Assembly (NCBI GenBank): GCA_964575185.1
Contig: CAZNPW010000007.1
Location: 1-64,000 of the forward strand
Direction: 5' to 3'
Origin: CAZNPW01 sp964575185
GTDB lineage: Bacteria > Pseudomonadota > Alphaproteobacteria > Rhodobacterales > Rhodobacteraceae
DNA length: 64,000 nucleotides
Both the position numbers and the translations under genes were made by a program. Positions 50,916-62,000 of this stretch are shown here, piece after piece. The notes beneath the pieces are model-generated. The model made no database searches. It was given only the letters and a program-made list of their open reading frames with translations, and was not told where the DNA came from. Every line of letters starts with the position of its first letter. Positions within the stretch are counted from its first letter, which is position 1.

Positions 50916-51622
50916 GGCAGCGGGCCGTAGAGGATGACGGCGGGGCCGTCGCCGGGGGTGCCGAGGCCTGCGGCGATGCCGACCACCGTGCCGCGCGACA
51001 GCCGCTGGGTCGGGTGGCCGACCGCCTCGGCCAGGAGCGCCGGGGTGTCGGGCGGCAGGCCCGCAGCGACGAGGCGGGCGACCAGCGCGGCGAAGGTGCG
51101 CTTGCCCATGTAGACCACGGTGGTGGCCTGGGGGTCGGCCAGCGCCGCGAGGTTGAGGTCGCCCGGCAGTCCGCCCGAGGTGTCGGCCCCGGTCACGAAC
51201 TGCACCCGCCGCGCGGTCAGCCGCCGGGTCAGGGGGATGCCGGCGGCGGCGGCGGCGGCGCTGGCGGCGGTCACGCCGGGCACGATCTCGAAGGGGATGC
51301 CCGCGGCGGTGACGGCCGCGATCTCTTCCTCCAGCCGCCCGAACAGCCCCGCGTCGCCCGACTTCAACCGCACGACGCGCTGGCCCTGCGCGGCGTAGTC
51401 CACCAGCAGCCGCGACACGTCGGCCTGTTTCGGCGAGGCGCGGCCCGCGCGCTTGCCGACCGCGACCAGGTCCGCCCCCGCCCGCGCGCGGGCCAGGATC
51501 GGGCCGGCGGAGAGGTCGTCGAACAGCACCGCGTCGGCCGCCTGCAGCCGCTCGACCGCGCGCAGGGTCAGCAGGCCCGGGTCGCCGGGGCCGGAGGAGA
51601 CGAAGTGGACGAAGCCGGTCAT
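50912..51622 (-). CDS. cobA: Uroporphyrinogen-III C-methyltransferase
   Basis: A 236-residue methylase: FVSSGPGDPGLLTLRAVERL, LSAGPILARARAGADLVAVG, VVRLKSGDAGLFGRLEEEI, and GVTAASAAAAAAGIPLTRR. It methylates uroporphyrinogen III at C2 and C7 to give precorrin-2, the entry to the corrin pathway. It is the single-domain CobA form, not a CysG fusion. Overlaps cobB and cobF by 4 nt each. Confidence 0.94.
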   Translation of the reverse strand: MTGFVHFVSSGPGDPGLLTLRAVERLQAADAVLFDDLSAGPILARARAGADLVAVGKRAGRASPKQADVSRLLVDYAAQGQRVVRLKSGDAGLFGRLEEEIAAVTAAGIPFEIVPGVTAASAAAAAAGIPLTRRLTARRVQFVTGADTSGGLPGDLNLAALADPQATTVVYMGKRTFAALVARLVAAGLPPDTPALLAEAVGHPTQRLSRGTVVGIAAGLGTPGDGPAVILYGPLP

Positions 51623-52920
51623 GCGGGCGCGATCAGGTGGAAGAAGGTGCCCGACGTCACCCCGCCCCCCGCCTGCCGCCGCCGGGAGCCGGTTTCGGCG
51701 ACCGCGGCCCCCGTGGCGTCGGTCACGCGGGCGAGGGGGGCGTCGGGCTGGGACAGGATCGTGGCGTAGTGGAACTCGTGCCCGCGCAGCCGCGCGGCGG
51801 GCAGGACGGTCGGGGCCGGCACCTCGGCCAGCCGGTAGCCGAGGTGCATCCGCCGCTGCGCGAAGGAGGTCTCGAGCCCCAGAAGCCCCGCCATCGCGTG
51901 CCGCGTCCCGTCGGCGGCGACGATGCCCGCGCCCAGCACCATGTAGCCGCCGCATTCGCCATGCACGGGTTTTCCGGCCGCGAAACGCGCCAGCCCGGCC
52001 CCGAACCGCGCGGCGGCCGCGAGCCTCCCCGCGTGCAGCTCCGGGTAGCCGCCGGGCAGCCAGCAGACATCGGCCGCGGGGTCGGGGGCTTCGTCGGCGA
52101 GGGGCGAGAAGGGCAGCACCTCCGCCCCCGCCGCGCGCCAGGCGGCCAGCAGGTGCGGGTAGACGAAGGAAAACGCCGCATCCCGCGCCAGCGCGATCCG
52201 CTGGCCGGGGGGGCGGATGGGCATCGGCGTGCCGCTGACCCCGCCCCCCGCGCGCGCGCGCAGCGCGGCAAGGTCGACCCCGCGCTCCACATGGTCGGCC
52301 ATCGCCGTCAGCCGCGCGGGCAGGTCGCCGGTCTCGCAGGCCTGCACCAGGCCCAGGTGCCGCTCGGCCTGCGCCATCGCGGGGTCCTTCGGCAGCGCGC
52401 CGAGCACCGGGATGCCCGCCTGCGCCATGCCGTCCCGCACCAGGCCCTCGTGGCGGGGCGAGGCGACGCGGTTCAGGATCACCCCCGCCACCCGCACGCC
52501 GGGGCGAAAGCGCGCGAGCCCCGCCGCCACCGCCCCCGCCGTCTGCGCCTGGCCCGCGGGGTCGATCACCAGCACCACCGGCCAGCCCATCCGCGCCGCG
52601 ACGTCGGCGCTCGCCCCGGTGCCGCTCGCCCCCGGCACCGCCACGCCGTCGAACAGGCCCATCGCGCCTTCGCAGATCACGATGTCGGCCTCTGTCGCCG
52701 CGAGGCCGTCGAGCATCGCGCCGCCCATCGCCCAGGCGTCGAGGTTCAGGCTCTCGCGCCCCGTCGCGGCGCGGTGGAAGGCGGGGTCGATGTAGTCCGG
52801 CCCGGCCTTGAAGCACTGCACCGCCACCCCCGCGCGGGCGAGCGCGTGGGCGATGCCGAGCGTCACCGTCGTCTTGCCCGTCCCGCTCGCGGGGGCCGAG
52901 ATTATGAGGCCCGGCGTCAC
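51619..52920 (-). CDS. cobB: Hydrogenobyrinic acid a,c-diamide synthase
   Basis: A 433-residue amidotransferase starting at GTG 52920. N-terminal ATP domain with the P-loop [15 protein letters not shown] and [15 protein letters not shown]-terminal GATase domain with the nucleophile Cys in [12 protein letters not shown] (about residue 325). It amidates the a and c side chains of hydrogenobyrinic acid using glutamine. GTGA overlap with cobM. Confidence 0.94.
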   Translation of the reverse strand: MTPGLIISAPASGTGKTTVTLGIAHALARAGVAVQCFKAGPDYIDPAFHRAATGRESLNLDAWAMGGAMLDGLAATEADIVICEGAMGLFDGVAVPGASGTGASADVAARMGWPVVLVIDPAGQAQTAGAVAAGLARFRPGVRVAGVILNRVASPRHEGLVRDGMAQAGIPVLGALPKDPAMAQAERHLGLVQACETGDLPARLTAMADHVERGVDLAALRARAGGGVSGTPMPIRPPGQRIALARDAAFSFVYPHLLAAWRAAGAEVLPFSPLADEAPDPAADVCWLPGGYPELHAGRLAAAARFGAGLARFAAGKPVHGECGGYMVLGAGIVAADGTRHAMAGLLGLETSFAQRRMHLGYRLAEVPAPTVLPAARLRGHEFHYATILSQPDAPLARVTDATGAAVAETGSRRRQAGGGVTSGTFFHLIAPA

Positions 52921-53687
52921 TCGGGGAACCGCGGGGCGGTGCCGACGGGGCGGAAGCGGCGGTCGTAGTCGCCGGCGTAGAGGCGGCTGGTGCCGAAGTC
53001 GGGGTCGCCGACGGACGGCCCGATCAGGATCAGCGCCGTCCGCTCGCCCTCCATCCCGGCGGTGTCGAGCGTGCCGAGCGTCGCGCGCAGCACCCGCTGG
53101 TCGGGCCAGCTCGCGCGCCAGACGACGGCGACGGGGCAGGCGGGGCCGTATTGCGGCAGGCAGTCGGCCACCACCTGCGGCAGGACATGCACCGACAGGT
53201 GCACCGCCAGCACCGCGCCGGTGGCGGCGAAGGCGGCGAGGCGCTCGCCGTCGGGCATGGCCGAGGCGCGGCCCGATGTGCGCGTCAGCACGACCGACTG
53301 GACGAGGCCCGGCAGCGTCAGCTCCGCCTCGAGCGCGGCGGCGGCGGCGGCGAAGGCGGGGACGCCGGGGGTGACGGTGAAGGGGATCTTTCGCGCGCGC
53401 AGTTCGCGGAGCTGCTCGCCCATCGCCGACCAGACCGACAGGTCGCCGGAGTGGAGCCGCGCGACATCGAGGCCCGCGTCGGTCGCCGCCTGCATCTCGG
53501 CGATGATCGCGTCCAGCGCCAGCGGCGCCGTGTTCACGATCCGCGCGCCGGGGGGGCAGTGGGACAGCAGCGCCTCGGGCACCAGGGAGCCTGCGTAGAG
53601 GCAGACCGGGCAGGCGGTGATCAGGTCGCGGCCGCGCAGCGTGATGAGGTCGGGCGCGCCGGGGCCCGCGCCGATGAAGTGGATCAT
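52917..53687 (-). CDS. cobM: Precorrin-4 C11-methyltransferase
   Basis: A 256-residue tetrapyrrole methylase: [76 protein letters not shown] and [20 protein letters not shown]. These are CobM/CbiF signatures. It adds a methyl at C11, later moved to C12. Overlaps cobE and cobB by 4 nt. Confidence 0.95.
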   Translation of the reverse strand: MIHFIGAGPGAPDLITLRGRDLITACPVCLYAGSLVPEALLSHCPPGARIVNTAPLALDAIIAEMQAATDAGLDVARLHSGDLSVWSAMGEQLRELRARKIPFTVTPGVPAFAAAAAALEAELTLPGLVQSVVLTRTSGRASAMPDGERLAAFAATGAVLAVHLSVHVLPQVVADCLPQYGPACPVAVVWRASWPDQRVLRATLGTLDTAGMEGERTALILIGPSVGDPDFGTSRLYAGDYDRRFRPVGTAPRFPE

Positions 53688-54022
53688 GGGCCTTCTCCTT
53701 CCGCGACCGCGCCCGTGACGGTGCCGCAGGCGCTGGTGATGCGCGGGATGACGATCCGCGCGCCCCGCCCCGCGACGCGCAGCGCGCAGGCCTCGGCGAC
53801 CGATCCGGTGCCGAAGCGGTCGAGGACGCGGGGGCTGTGCGTCGGTGTCGGCACGCCGCGCAGGTCGTCGACCGCCTGCACCGCGCGCCCGGCCAGCGCC
53901 GCCAGCCGTGCGGCCTTGGCGCTGACGGTCGCGAGCCGGTCGCTGGGGCCGAGGCGGGCGAGCACCTCCGCCACGCCCTCGCGGGTGGCCCGCGCGTTCA
54001 GGCCGATGCCCGCGACCCTCAC
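53684..54022 (-). CDS. cobE: CobE/CbiG C-terminal-domain protein
   Basis: A 112-residue protein from GTG 54022 (GTGA overlap with cobL). It matches the CbiG C-terminal/CobE domain: [40 protein letters not shown] and [20 protein letters not shown], then CALRVAG and [17 protein letters not shown]. CobE binds precorrin intermediates in the aerobic route; its exact role is not settled. Gene context makes the assignment firm. Confidence 0.88.
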   Translation of the reverse strand: MRVAGIGLNARATREGVAEVLARLGPSDRLATVSAKAARLAALAGRAVQAVDDLRGVPTPTHSPRVLDRFGTGSVAEACALRVAGRGARIVIPRITSACGTVTGAVAEGEGP

Positions 54023-55176
54023 AGGTCCACCGCCCATTGCACGACCGGCCGGGCGGGCGCGAAGCCCTGCCCCTGGCCGAGCGGCGCGGCCCGGGCCAGC
54101 GCGACGTGCATCAGGTCGCCGCCGTGGGTGGCGTGGAGCGCGGCGAGAAGGCCCTGGGTCTCCAGCGTCACGGCGTTCACCACGAGGCGGATGCCGCGCG
54201 GCAGCGCGTCGAACAGCGCCCGGTCGAAGCCGCCGCCGACGAAGACGGCGTCGGGCGCGGGCAGGGAGGGGAGGACCTCCCGCGCGTGGCCGGGGTGCAG
54301 CGTCACCCGGTCGTCCACACCGAAGGACGCGATGTTGGCGGCGATGGTGGCGCAGCGGTCGGGGCGAAGCTCCACCGCCGCGGCGAGGCCCCCGGCCAGC
54401 GCCCATTCCACGCCGACCGCCCCCGACCCTGCGCCGAGGTCCCAGAGCCGCGCCCCCGCGCGGGGCCTCAGCGCGGCGAGCGTCAGCGCGCGCACCGGGG
54501 CCTTGGTGATCTGGCCGTCGTGGACGAAGAGGTCGTCCGCCCGCCCCGGCGCGGTGCCGAGCGTCGGCCCGTCCACGACCTCCACCGCCATGGCGACGGG
54601 GGCGGCGGGGGTGTCCGGGACACCCTCCGTCACCCGCTCCGCCGGGCCGCCGAGGCGTTCGAGCGTCCGGAGCCGGCAGGTCCAGCCGCCGTCCCTCAGC
54701 CAGGCCGCGAAGGGCGCGGGCGCGTCCCCGTCGCGCAGCGTGCAGATCAGCCGCACCCCGGGCGCGAGGTCGCGCCGGATCCGCGCGAAGGGCGCGGCGT
54801 GGAGGCCGCGGCAGAGGGTGCTTTCCAGCGCCCAGCCGAGGCGGGCGGCGGCGAGCGCGAAGGTGGAGGGCGCGGGGTGGCAGGTCCACTCGCCCGGGGC
54901 AAGGTCGCGGACCAGCACGGACCCGGCACCGAACCAGAAGGGGTCGCCCGAGACCAGCGCGACGGTGGGCCGGCCCCGTCGCGCGAGGAGGGGTGCGGGG
55001 TCGAAGGGCACGGGCCAGGGGGTGCCGGCGACGCCTGCGAGCGCGAGATGCCGGGCGCCGCCGAAGACGGCGCCCGCGGCCAGCGCGGCGCGGCTTGCCG
55101 GGGAGAGGCCCGCCGGTCCATCCTCGCCGATGCCGACGAGGGTCAGCCAGGGCGCGAGAGGGGTGGGGTCAGGCAT
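54019..55176 (-). CDS. cobL: Precorrin-6Y C5,15-methyltransferase (decarboxylating)
   Basis: A 385-residue two-domain enzyme from ATG 55176: an N-terminal CbiE-like methylase ([34 protein letters not shown]) and a C-terminal CbiT-like class I methylase ([20 protein letters not shown] near 240). It methylates C5 and C15 and removes the ring C acetate carboxyl. The start codon overlaps that of cobK on the other strand in CATG; its ribosome site must lie within cobK. Confidence 0.94.
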   Translation of the reverse strand: MPDPTPLAPWLTLVGIGEDGPAGLSPASRAALAAGAVFGGARHLALAGVAGTPWPVPFDPAPLLARRGRPTVALVSGDPFWFGAGSVLVRDLAPGEWTCHPAPSTFALAAARLGWALESTLCRGLHAAPFARIRRDLAPGVRLICTLRDGDAPAPFAAWLRDGGWTCRLRTLERLGGPAERVTEGVPDTPAAPVAMAVEVVDGPTLGTAPGRADDLFVHDGQITKAPVRALTLAALRPRAGARLWDLGAGSGAVGVEWALAGGLAAAVELRPDRCATIAANIASFGVDDRVTLHPGHAREVLPSLPAPDAVFVGGGFDRALFDALPRGIRLVVNAVTLETQGLLAALHATHGGDLMHVALARAAPLGQGQGFAPARPVVQWAVDL

Positions 55177-55912
55177 GAAGCTGCTCGTGCTGGGCGGCAC
55201 GACCGAGGGCGCGGCGGTGGCCCGCGCGCTGGCGGGGACGGAGGCCATCGTGTCGCTGGCTGGGCGGACGGAAAACCCCGCCCCGCTGCCGGTGCCGGTG
55301 CGGGTCGGCGGCTTCGGCGGGGTGGCGGGCCTCACGGCATATCTGCGGCAGAACCGCATCACCCATGTGATCGACGCGACCCACCCCTTCGCCGCCCGGA
55401 TCAGCGCGAACGCGGTCGCGGCCTGCACTGCCGCCGGGGTGCGGCTCGTCGCGCTCGAACGCCCGGCCTGGGAGGCGCAGCCGGGCGACCGCTGGACCCG
55501 CGTGCCCGACATGGCGGCGGCGCGCGCGGCGCTGCCCGACTGGCCCGCGACCGTGTTCCTCGCGATCGGGCGGCAGGAGGTCCCGGCCTTCGCCGGGACG
55601 CCGCATCGCATGGTGGTGCGGCTGGTCGATCCGGGCAATCCGCTGCCGGGGGCCGTCGTGATCGTCGCGCGGGGGCCGTTCACGCCGGAAGGCGACCTGG
55701 CCCTGATGCGGGAGCATGGGGTGGAGGTCGTGGTCAGCAAGAACGCGGGCGGGTCGGGCGCGCGGGCGAAGCTCGACGCGGCCCGCGCGCTCGGCCTGCC
55801 GGTGGTGATGGTGGACCGGCCGCCGGTCCCCGACCGGCCGACCGTCGCCACGGTGGCGGAGGCGCTGGCCTGGCTTCACGGCGCGGGCTCCACGGCGCTG
55901 CGGGGTGCGTAG
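55175..55912 (+). CDS. cobK: Precorrin-6A reductase
   Basis: A 245-residue NADPH-dependent reductase on the strand opposite to the rest of the cob cluster. Seen: LLVLGGTTEGAAVARAL, THVIDATHPFAARISANAVA, LERPAWEAQPGD, VFLAIGRQEVPAF and VVVSKNAGGSGARAKLDAA. It reduces precorrin-6A to precorrin-6B. GAGAGGGG lies before ATG 55175. Its 3' end overlaps the convergent cobJ gene by 37 bp. It needs its own promoter, which must lie inside the 5' part of cobL. Confidence 0.94.
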   Translation: MKLLVLGGTTEGAAVARALAGTEAIVSLAGRTENPAPLPVPVRVGGFGGVAGLTAYLRQNRITHVIDATHPFAARISANAVAACTAAGVRLVALERPAWEAQPGDRWTRVPDMAAARAALPDWPATVFLAIGRQEVPAFAGTPHRMVVRLVDPGNPLPGAVVIVARGPFTPEGDLALMREHGVEVVVSKNAGGSGARAKLDAARALGLPVVMVDRPPVPDRPTVATVAEALAWLHGAGSTALRGA

Positions 55913-56610
55913 ACCCACGGCCCGACCCGCCGCGTGGCGGCGTTGCACAGGATGACGAGCGTGCGCATGTCGGCCATGTCCGCCGTGGCCTCGGCCAGCG
56001 GGACGATCCGCAGCGCCTGGTCCGGGCGGCTGACGTTGCGGGCGAAGATCGTCAGCCGGTCGCCCGCGCCGGCCTCGCGCAGCACCGACAGGACATGCCC
56101 GAACCCCTCGGGCCGGCTGGCCGAGCGGGGGTTGTACATGGCGATGGCGAAACCGGCCTCCACCGCCAGCCGCAGGCGGCGGTCGATCAGCGCCTGGGGC
56201 TTCAGGTTGTCCGACAGGTTGATCGCGCAGAAGTCGTGCCCGAGCGGCGCGCCCGCCGCCGCCGCGGCGGCCAGCATCGCGGTGATGCCGGGCAGGACGC
56301 GGATGTCGGGCAGGGGCGCGCGCGCCGCCTCGAACACCGCGGCGGCCATGGCGAAGACGCCGGGGTCGCCGCCCGAGACGACCACCACCCGCCGCCCGGC
56401 CCGCGCGAGGTCGAGCGCCTGCGTGGCGCGCGCCAGCTCCTCGCGGTTGTCGCTGGGGTGCAGCGTCAGGCCCGGACGTGCCGCCACGCGGGCGACGTAG
56501 GGCGCGTAGCCCAGCACGTCGGTCGCTTCGGCCAAGGCCGCCGTGACCTCGGGCGTGACCATCCCCTCGGCCCCCGGCCCCAGGCCCGCGATGGCGAGCC
56601 AGCCCGTCAC
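55876..56610 (-). CDS. cobJ: Precorrin-3B C17-methyltransferase
   Basis: A 244-residue methylase from GTG 56610: IAGLGPGAEGMVTPEVTAAL, LGYAPYVARVA, VVVVSGGDPGVFAMAAAVFE, and DFCAINLSDNLKPQALIDRR. This is the CobJ form, which contracts the ring and methylates C17. GTGA overlap with cobI. The next gene on this strand, cobL, is 700 bp away, with cobK between on the other strand. Confidence 0.95.
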   Translation of the reverse strand: MTGWLAIAGLGPGAEGMVTPEVTAALAEATDVLGYAPYVARVAARPGLTLHPSDNREELARATQALDLARAGRRVVVVSGGDPGVFAMAAAVFEAARAPLPDIRVLPGITAMLAAAAAAGAPLGHDFCAINLSDNLKPQALIDRRLRLAVEAGFAIAMYNPRSASRPEGFGHVLSVLREAGAGDRLTIFARNVSRPDQALRIVPLAEATADMADMRTLVILCNAATRRVGPWVYAPRSAVEPAP

Positions 56611-57341
56611 TCCGGCACCTCCGGCCGTCGCCCCCGGCCGTGGACGATGACGATCGCGAAGTAGGGGCAGTCGGCCGCGTCGACCTCCGCCAGCCGGGCG
56701 ACGCGCTGGCCGGGCATCGTGCCGCGTTCGACGAGCCAGGCCCGGTCGAGCCGCCCCGCCCGCGCCAGCGCCGCCCGCACGCGGGGCAGGTTTCGGCCCG
56801 TCTTCATGATCGCGAGCGCGTCGGCCCGGGCCATGTGGGCGGCGAGCGCGTCCTCCTCCATCGTGCCCATCAGCACGGTCAGCACGTCGTCGCCCCAGGT
56901 CACGGGCAGCCCGGTCGCGTGCCAGCAGCCGACCATGCCGGGGATGCCGGGGACGACCTCGACCTCCACCCGGCCCTGCAGGCGGGAATGCAGGTGCATG
57001 AAGCTGCCGTAGAAGAACGGGTCGCCCTCGCAGAGGACCACGACGTCGCCGGTCGCGCAGAGCGCGGCCAGCCGGTCCGCCCAGTGGTCGTAGAAGGCGG
57101 CGAGCGCGGCGTTGTAGGGCGCGCCGTCGAAGGGGAGTTCGGTGGTGACCGGGTATTCCATCGCGTGTTCGGTGGCCTCGGGGTGCAGCATCCCCTCGAC
57201 CATCCGCCGCGCCTGGCCGGGGCGGCCGGCCTTGCGGAAATAGGCCACCTGCCGGGCCTGCCGCACCAGCCGGTCGGCGCGGACCGACAGCAGCTCCGGG
57301 TCGCCGGGGCCGAGGCCCGCGCAGATCACGCGACCGGTCAT
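56607..57341 (-). CDS. cobI: Precorrin-2 C20-methyltransferase
   Basis: A 244-residue methylase: CAGLGPGDPELLSVRADRLV, VAYFRKAGRPGQARRMVEGM, VVLCEGDPFFYGSFMHLHSR, and MKTGRNLPRVRAALARAG. These match CobI/CbiL. It adds the C20 methyl to precorrin-2 to give precorrin-3A. 4-nt overlaps with cobH and cobJ. Confidence 0.95.
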   Translation of the reverse strand: MTGRVICAGLGPGDPELLSVRADRLVRQARQVAYFRKAGRPGQARRMVEGMLHPEATEHAMEYPVTTELPFDGAPYNAALAAFYDHWADRLAALCATGDVVVLCEGDPFFYGSFMHLHSRLQGRVEVEVVPGIPGMVGCWHATGLPVTWGDDVLTVLMGTMEEDALAAHMARADALAIMKTGRNLPRVRAALARAGRLDRAWLVERGTMPGQRVARLAEVDAADCPYFAIVIVHGRGRRPEVPE

Positions 57342-57967
57342 TCCAGCGGGCTCGCGAGCGCGTTGACGGCGGCGACGGTGATCGCCGACCCGCCGAGGCG
57401 GCCTGCGACGATCAGCGCCGGGGCCGGGGGGGCTTCGATCAGCGCGGCCTTGGATTCGGCCGCGCCGACGAAGCCCACGGGGCAGCCGATGATCGCGGCG
57501 GGGCGGGGGCAGGCGGGGTCATCGAGCATGTTCAGGAGGTGGAAGAGCGCGGTGGGCGCGTTGCCGATGGCAACCACGCTGCCGGCCAGGTGCGGCCGCC
57601 ACAACTCCACCGCCGCGGCGCTGCGGGTGGTGTGCAGGCGGTGGGCGAGGGCGGGGACCTCCGCGTCGTGCAGGGTGCAGATGACGGGGTTGGCGGCGGG
57701 CAGGCGGGGGCGGGTGATGCCTTCCGACACCATCCGCGCGTCGCAGAGGATCGGCGCGCCCCGCGCAAGCGCGGCCTCGGCGGCGGCGGCCATGCCGGGG
57801 GTAAAGCGGATGTGGTGCTCCAGCCCCACCATCCCGGCGGCGTGGATCATGCGGACGGCGCAGCGCTCCTCGATCGGGTCGAAGCGGGTGAGGTCGGCCT
57901 CGGCCCGGATGATGGCGAAGCTTCGGGCATAGATCGCGGGGCCGGAGGTTTCATAGGCGTAGGGCAT
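57338..57967 (-). CDS. cobH: Precorrin-8X methylmutase
   Basis: A 209-residue protein with the catalytic His42 in RMIHAAGMVGLEHHIRF, CDARMVSEGITRPRLP, VAIGNAPTALFHLLNML and CPVGFVGAAESKAAL. It moves the methyl from C11 to C12 to make hydrogenobyrinic acid. It overlaps the cobG gene by 17 nt. Confidence 0.95.
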   Translation of the reverse strand: MPYAYETSGPAIYARSFAIIRAEADLTRFDPIEERCAVRMIHAAGMVGLEHHIRFTPGMAAAAEAALARGAPILCDARMVSEGITRPRLPAANPVICTLHDAEVPALAHRLHTTRSAAAVELWRPHLAGSVVAIGNAPTALFHLLNMLDDPACPRPAAIIGCPVGFVGAAESKAALIEAPPAPALIVAGRLGGSAITVAAVNALASPLE

Positions 57968-59090
57968 CGGGGGCGTCCAGATCGGCGGCGGTCAGGCCCG
58001 GGCGGAGCGGCGGGTCGCCCGCGCGGGCATCGCGCGCGAGGTCCCACAGGCTGGCGCGGGCGGTCAGGGTGATGTCGGCGGCGCGCGGGTGGGCGCAGCC
58101 CTTGGCGCAGCCGGAGACGTGCAGGCGCGCGTCACCGGGCACCCGCGGCGCGAGGCGGCGGGCCAGGTCGCGCGTCGCCCCCTGCCCCTGCGGGCAGGCG
58201 GGCGCGCCGGGGCAGGCGGTGACGCGGAGGAGCGGGTCGTCCGCCAGGATCAGCGCGGGGTCGTCGGGCGGCGGGGTTTCCAGCAGGACCATGCGCCAGG
58301 GCGTCAGGCGCAGCGGGCCGAGCCGCGCCAGGGTTTCCGCGCGGAGCTGTCCGAAGGCGAGCGCGGCCAGCGTGCCCTGCGGGACGGGGCCGGGGGCGGG
58401 GCCGGACACGGGGGCGGGGCCGGACACGAAGGAAGGGGGCGTTGCCCCCTCGCGGCTGGCGCCGCTCACCCCCAGGATATTTGGGGGAAGATGAAGCGCG
58501 CGCATCCGGGGGGGCTTCGGCAGCCCGGCGGTGCGGGCGAGGTAGCTGCGGGCGAGCGACAGGGCGGCGGTGGCGGCGGCGGCGGGGGTGTCGGCGGCGG
58601 TGGCGGGGCCGCCGTCGGGGGTGACGCGGATGTGGCCGGGCGTGATGGCGATGCGGATGTCGGCGGAGGTCCCGGCCAAGGTGTCGCCCTTGTCCACCGC
58701 GAAGCCGAACTTGGCGGGCAGGGGAAGCGCGGCCCCGGACAGGGCGGCGGCGAGCGCGGCCGCCGTCTCCTGCACGCCGTCCCCCGGGGCCCAGAAGGGG
58801 GTGACGACGATCCCCGGCAGGTCGCGGTCGCCGGGCAGGAGGCCGAGCGCCGCGAGGTTTTCGCGCAGGGAGTCGTGCGTGCTGAGCCGGGTGCCGCGGA
58901 GTTGCAGGGCGGCGCGTTGGGTCAGGTCGAGCCAGCCGTTGCCATGCGCCAGCGCCGCCTGCGCCAGCCCTCCGGCCTGCGCGGCGGAGAGCCGCCCGCC
59001 CGGCGGGTGGACGCGGACCAGCCAGCCGTCCCCCGCCTCCATCGGCCGGAAGGCGCCGGGGCACCAGCCCTTGACCAGCGGCCCGGTCAT
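57951..59090 (-). CDS. cobG: Precorrin-3B synthase
   Basis: A 379-residue member of the nitrite/sulfite reductase ferredoxin-like family. An Fe-S cluster motif is visible: CPGAPACPQGQG, then VSGCAKGCAHP (Cys about 320-365). N-terminal GGRLSAAQAGGLAQAA and VVTPFWAPGDGVQETAAA. The mono-oxygenase acts on precorrin-3A with O2, which marks the pathway as aerobic. Shorter than the 459-residue CobG of Pseudomonas denitrificans. ATGA overlap with cobN. Confidence 0.92.
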   Translation of the reverse strand: MTGPLVKGWCPGAFRPMEAGDGWLVRVHPPGGRLSAAQAGGLAQAALAHGNGWLDLTQRAALQLRGTRLSTHDSLRENLAALGLLPGDRDLPGIVVTPFWAPGDGVQETAAALAAALSGAALPLPAKFGFAVDKGDTLAGTSADIRIAITPGHIRVTPDGGPATAADTPAAAATAALSLARSYLARTAGLPKPPRMRALHLPPNILGVSGASREGATPPSFVSGPAPVSGPAPGPVPQGTLAALAFGQLRAETLARLGPLRLTPWRMVLLETPPPDDPALILADDPLLRVTACPGAPACPQGQGATRDLARRLAPRVPGDARLHVSGCAKGCAHPRAADITLTARASLWDLARDARAGDPPLRPGLTAADLDAPDALRL

Positions 59091-62000
59091 GCCAGCGCCG
59101 CGATGGAGTTGCGGCGGGTGGCCCAGAGGCCGGCCTCGCGCAGGCGGCGGAAGATGTCCTGCAGGGACGCGAGCGCGCCGGGGTTTTCGCGTGCCAGGAA
59201 GTCACGCACCGCCTCGCGGCCGAGCGTCGCCGCCCAGGCGGCGTCGAAGAGGTGCGGCGGCACCGCCCGCGCGAGATGCGCGAAGGCCGCGAGGTGCTCG
59301 ACCGTCGCCGCGATCTCGGCCCCGCCGCGGAAGCCGTGGGCCATCATGCCGTCGGCCCAGCGGGGGTTCTCCAGGCGGGCGCGCACGACGCGGGCGATTT
59401 CCTCGGTCAAGGACCGCGCCCGGGGGGTTTCGGGGCGGGTATTGTCGAGGTGCCAGAGGGCAGCCCTGCCGCCAAGCGCCCGGTTGGCCGCCGCAAATCC
59501 CGCCTCGTGCGCGGCGTAGTCGGCGGCGAGGAGGAGGTCGGACTCGGGCAGATCCTGCGCGTGGACGAAGGCGTCGGAGGCGCGGACGCGGGTTTCGATC
59601 CCCGCGCGGTCCTGCGCCACCGATCCGTCCGCCGCGATGGCCCAGGATGAGGCCGCGAGCCAGGCCTCCGCCGCCTGCGCCCGCGCGGCCTCGGTGTAGT
59701 CGTCCGCCGCGCCGCCCATCGCGAGCCCGTACTGCCCGGGCTGCGGCCCGAACACCCGCGCGCCGCCGCGGTAGGGGTTGAGGTCGGGGGCCTCGTCGCG
59801 CGCGGCCAGCGCCTGCGCCCCGGCCTCGAAGAGCTGCGCGAGCGTCGGGAAGATGTCGCGGAACAGGCCGGACACGCGCAGCGTGACGTCGATGCGGGGG
59901 CGGTCGAGGAGGGCCAGCGGGATCACCTCGAACCCCGAGACGCGGCCCGAGCCGTCGTCCCAGACGGGTTTCAGGCCCGCCAGATGCAGCGCCATGGCGA
60001 AATCCTCGCCCGCCGTGCGCATGGTGGACGAGCCCCAGAGGTCCACGACCAGCCCGCGCGGCCAGTCGCCGTGGTCCTGCAGGTGGCGGCGGAGCAGTTC
60101 TTCGGCGAGCCGCACGCCTTGCGCGTGGGCCGCGGGCGAGGGCACCGCGCGCGGGTCGACGGAGAAGATGTTGCGCCCGGTGGGCAGCACGTCGGCGCGC
60201 CCCCGCGCGGGCGACCCGGCGGGGCCGGGGGGCACGTGGCGGCCGTCGAGCGCCTTGAGCAGCCCCGCGATCTCCTGCGCGCCGCAGGGGCCGGTGCCGA
60301 AGACGTGCAGCCCCGCGCCGAAGCGCGAATCCTTCAGGTCGCAGACGAAGCGGTCGATGCGGGTGATCGCCTCGGCCGGGGAGGCGCTGGCGGGCAGGCC
60401 CAGGTCATGCTCGACCCCCGCGGCCTGCGCCTCGCTGCGGATCGCGGCGATCAGGCGGGTGCGGCGGGCGGGGTCGAGGCCGTCGGCGGTGGCGTATTCG
60501 TCGAGCAGCCGCTCCAGCGCCGAAAGGGCCGGGGGCACCTCGGCCGCGTCGAGCGGCGGCGGCAGGTGGCCGATGGTGACCGCGCCGATCCGCCGCTTGG
60601 CCTGCGCGGCCTCGCCGGGGTCGTTGACGATGAAGGGATAGACGACGGGCATCGGCACCAGCGCCTCGGGCCAGCAGGTGTGCGACAGGGCGACGGACTT
60701 GCCCGGCAGCCATTCGAGCGTGCCATGCGCGCCGATGTGGACCACCGCGTGGTTGTCGCGGAGCCAGAGGTGGAACGCGACATAGGCGTGGCGGGGGGTG
60801 CGGGTGAGGTCGTGGTAATCCTGCGCGCGGGACGCGGGAAGGCCGCGTTCGGGCTGCAGGGCGAGCGTCACGTTGCCGGTCCGCACCGCGCGGAAATGGA
60901 GCCGCCCGTCGCGGCAGTCGGGGTCGTCCTCGGGTGCGCCCCAGCGCGCAGCGAGATCGTCCCGCAGCGATTGCGGCAGCGATGTCAGCGCCTTGCGGTA
61001 GGCGTGAAGCGGCCAGGCCAGCGTTTCGGTCTGCAGGCGCAGGGGGTCCGCGTCCGGCGCGTCGTGCCCGGCGTCGCGCAGCGCGGCCAGGATCGCGCGG
61101 GCCGAGGCCGGGGCGTCGAGGCCCACCGCATGGGCCATCTGGTGCGCCCGGCCGGGGTAGGTCGAGAGGATCAGCGCGAGTTTCCGGCCCGGCGCGGGTG
61201 TGGCGGCGAGGTGGAGCCAGGCCAGCACGCGGGCGACGGCGGCCTCCAGCCTGTCCGCGTCGGGGCGGTGGACGAAGCGGCTGAACTCGGTCGCCGGATC
61301 GCGGGGGGTAGGGGCCTTGAAGCTGACGACCCCGGTGAAGCGGCGGCCGTCGACCTCGGGCAGGGCCACATGCATGGCGAGGTCGGCGGGCGACAGGCCG
61401 CGGTCCGAGGCCGCCCAGTCGCGGCGGCGGGCGGTGGAGAGGGCGACCTGGAACACCGGCACGTCCCAGGCGTCGAAGGGGGTCGTCCCGTCGCCGGGGC
61501 CGGCGGCGAAGGCGGTGGCGTTGACGATGGCGCGCAGGGTGCCGGGGGGGACCGTCGCCGCCAGCCAGTCGCGGAACCCGTCGGCCTTCAGCGAGGGGGC
61601 GAAGGCCCCGATCGCCGGCAGCCCCGCGGCGCGGAAGGCGCGGATCAGCGCATCGACCGGGGCCGTGTCGGCCGAGGTGAGGTAGCTGCGGTAGAAGGTG
61701 ACGAGAATCCCAAGGGTTGCGCCGCCGACCACGCCGAGATCGGGGTCGTAGAGGCCGAAGGGCGGCACCGACTTCTCCCCCGCCACCGGCCCGGCATAAA
61801 GCCCCGCGGCCAGCGCGAGCTGCGCCAGCGCCGCCTGCGCCGCGACCGCGCCGCCGTGGTCGCACAGGTGCTGCAGCCGCCGGAGCGTGCTGACCGGCAG
61901 GGTGGACAGCGCGTCGAGCCGCGGGTCCTCGCGCCCGTCGGCGGGGATCACGGCCAGCGCGATGCCGCGGCGGCGGGCAAGGTCGTGCAGCGAGGCCAGG

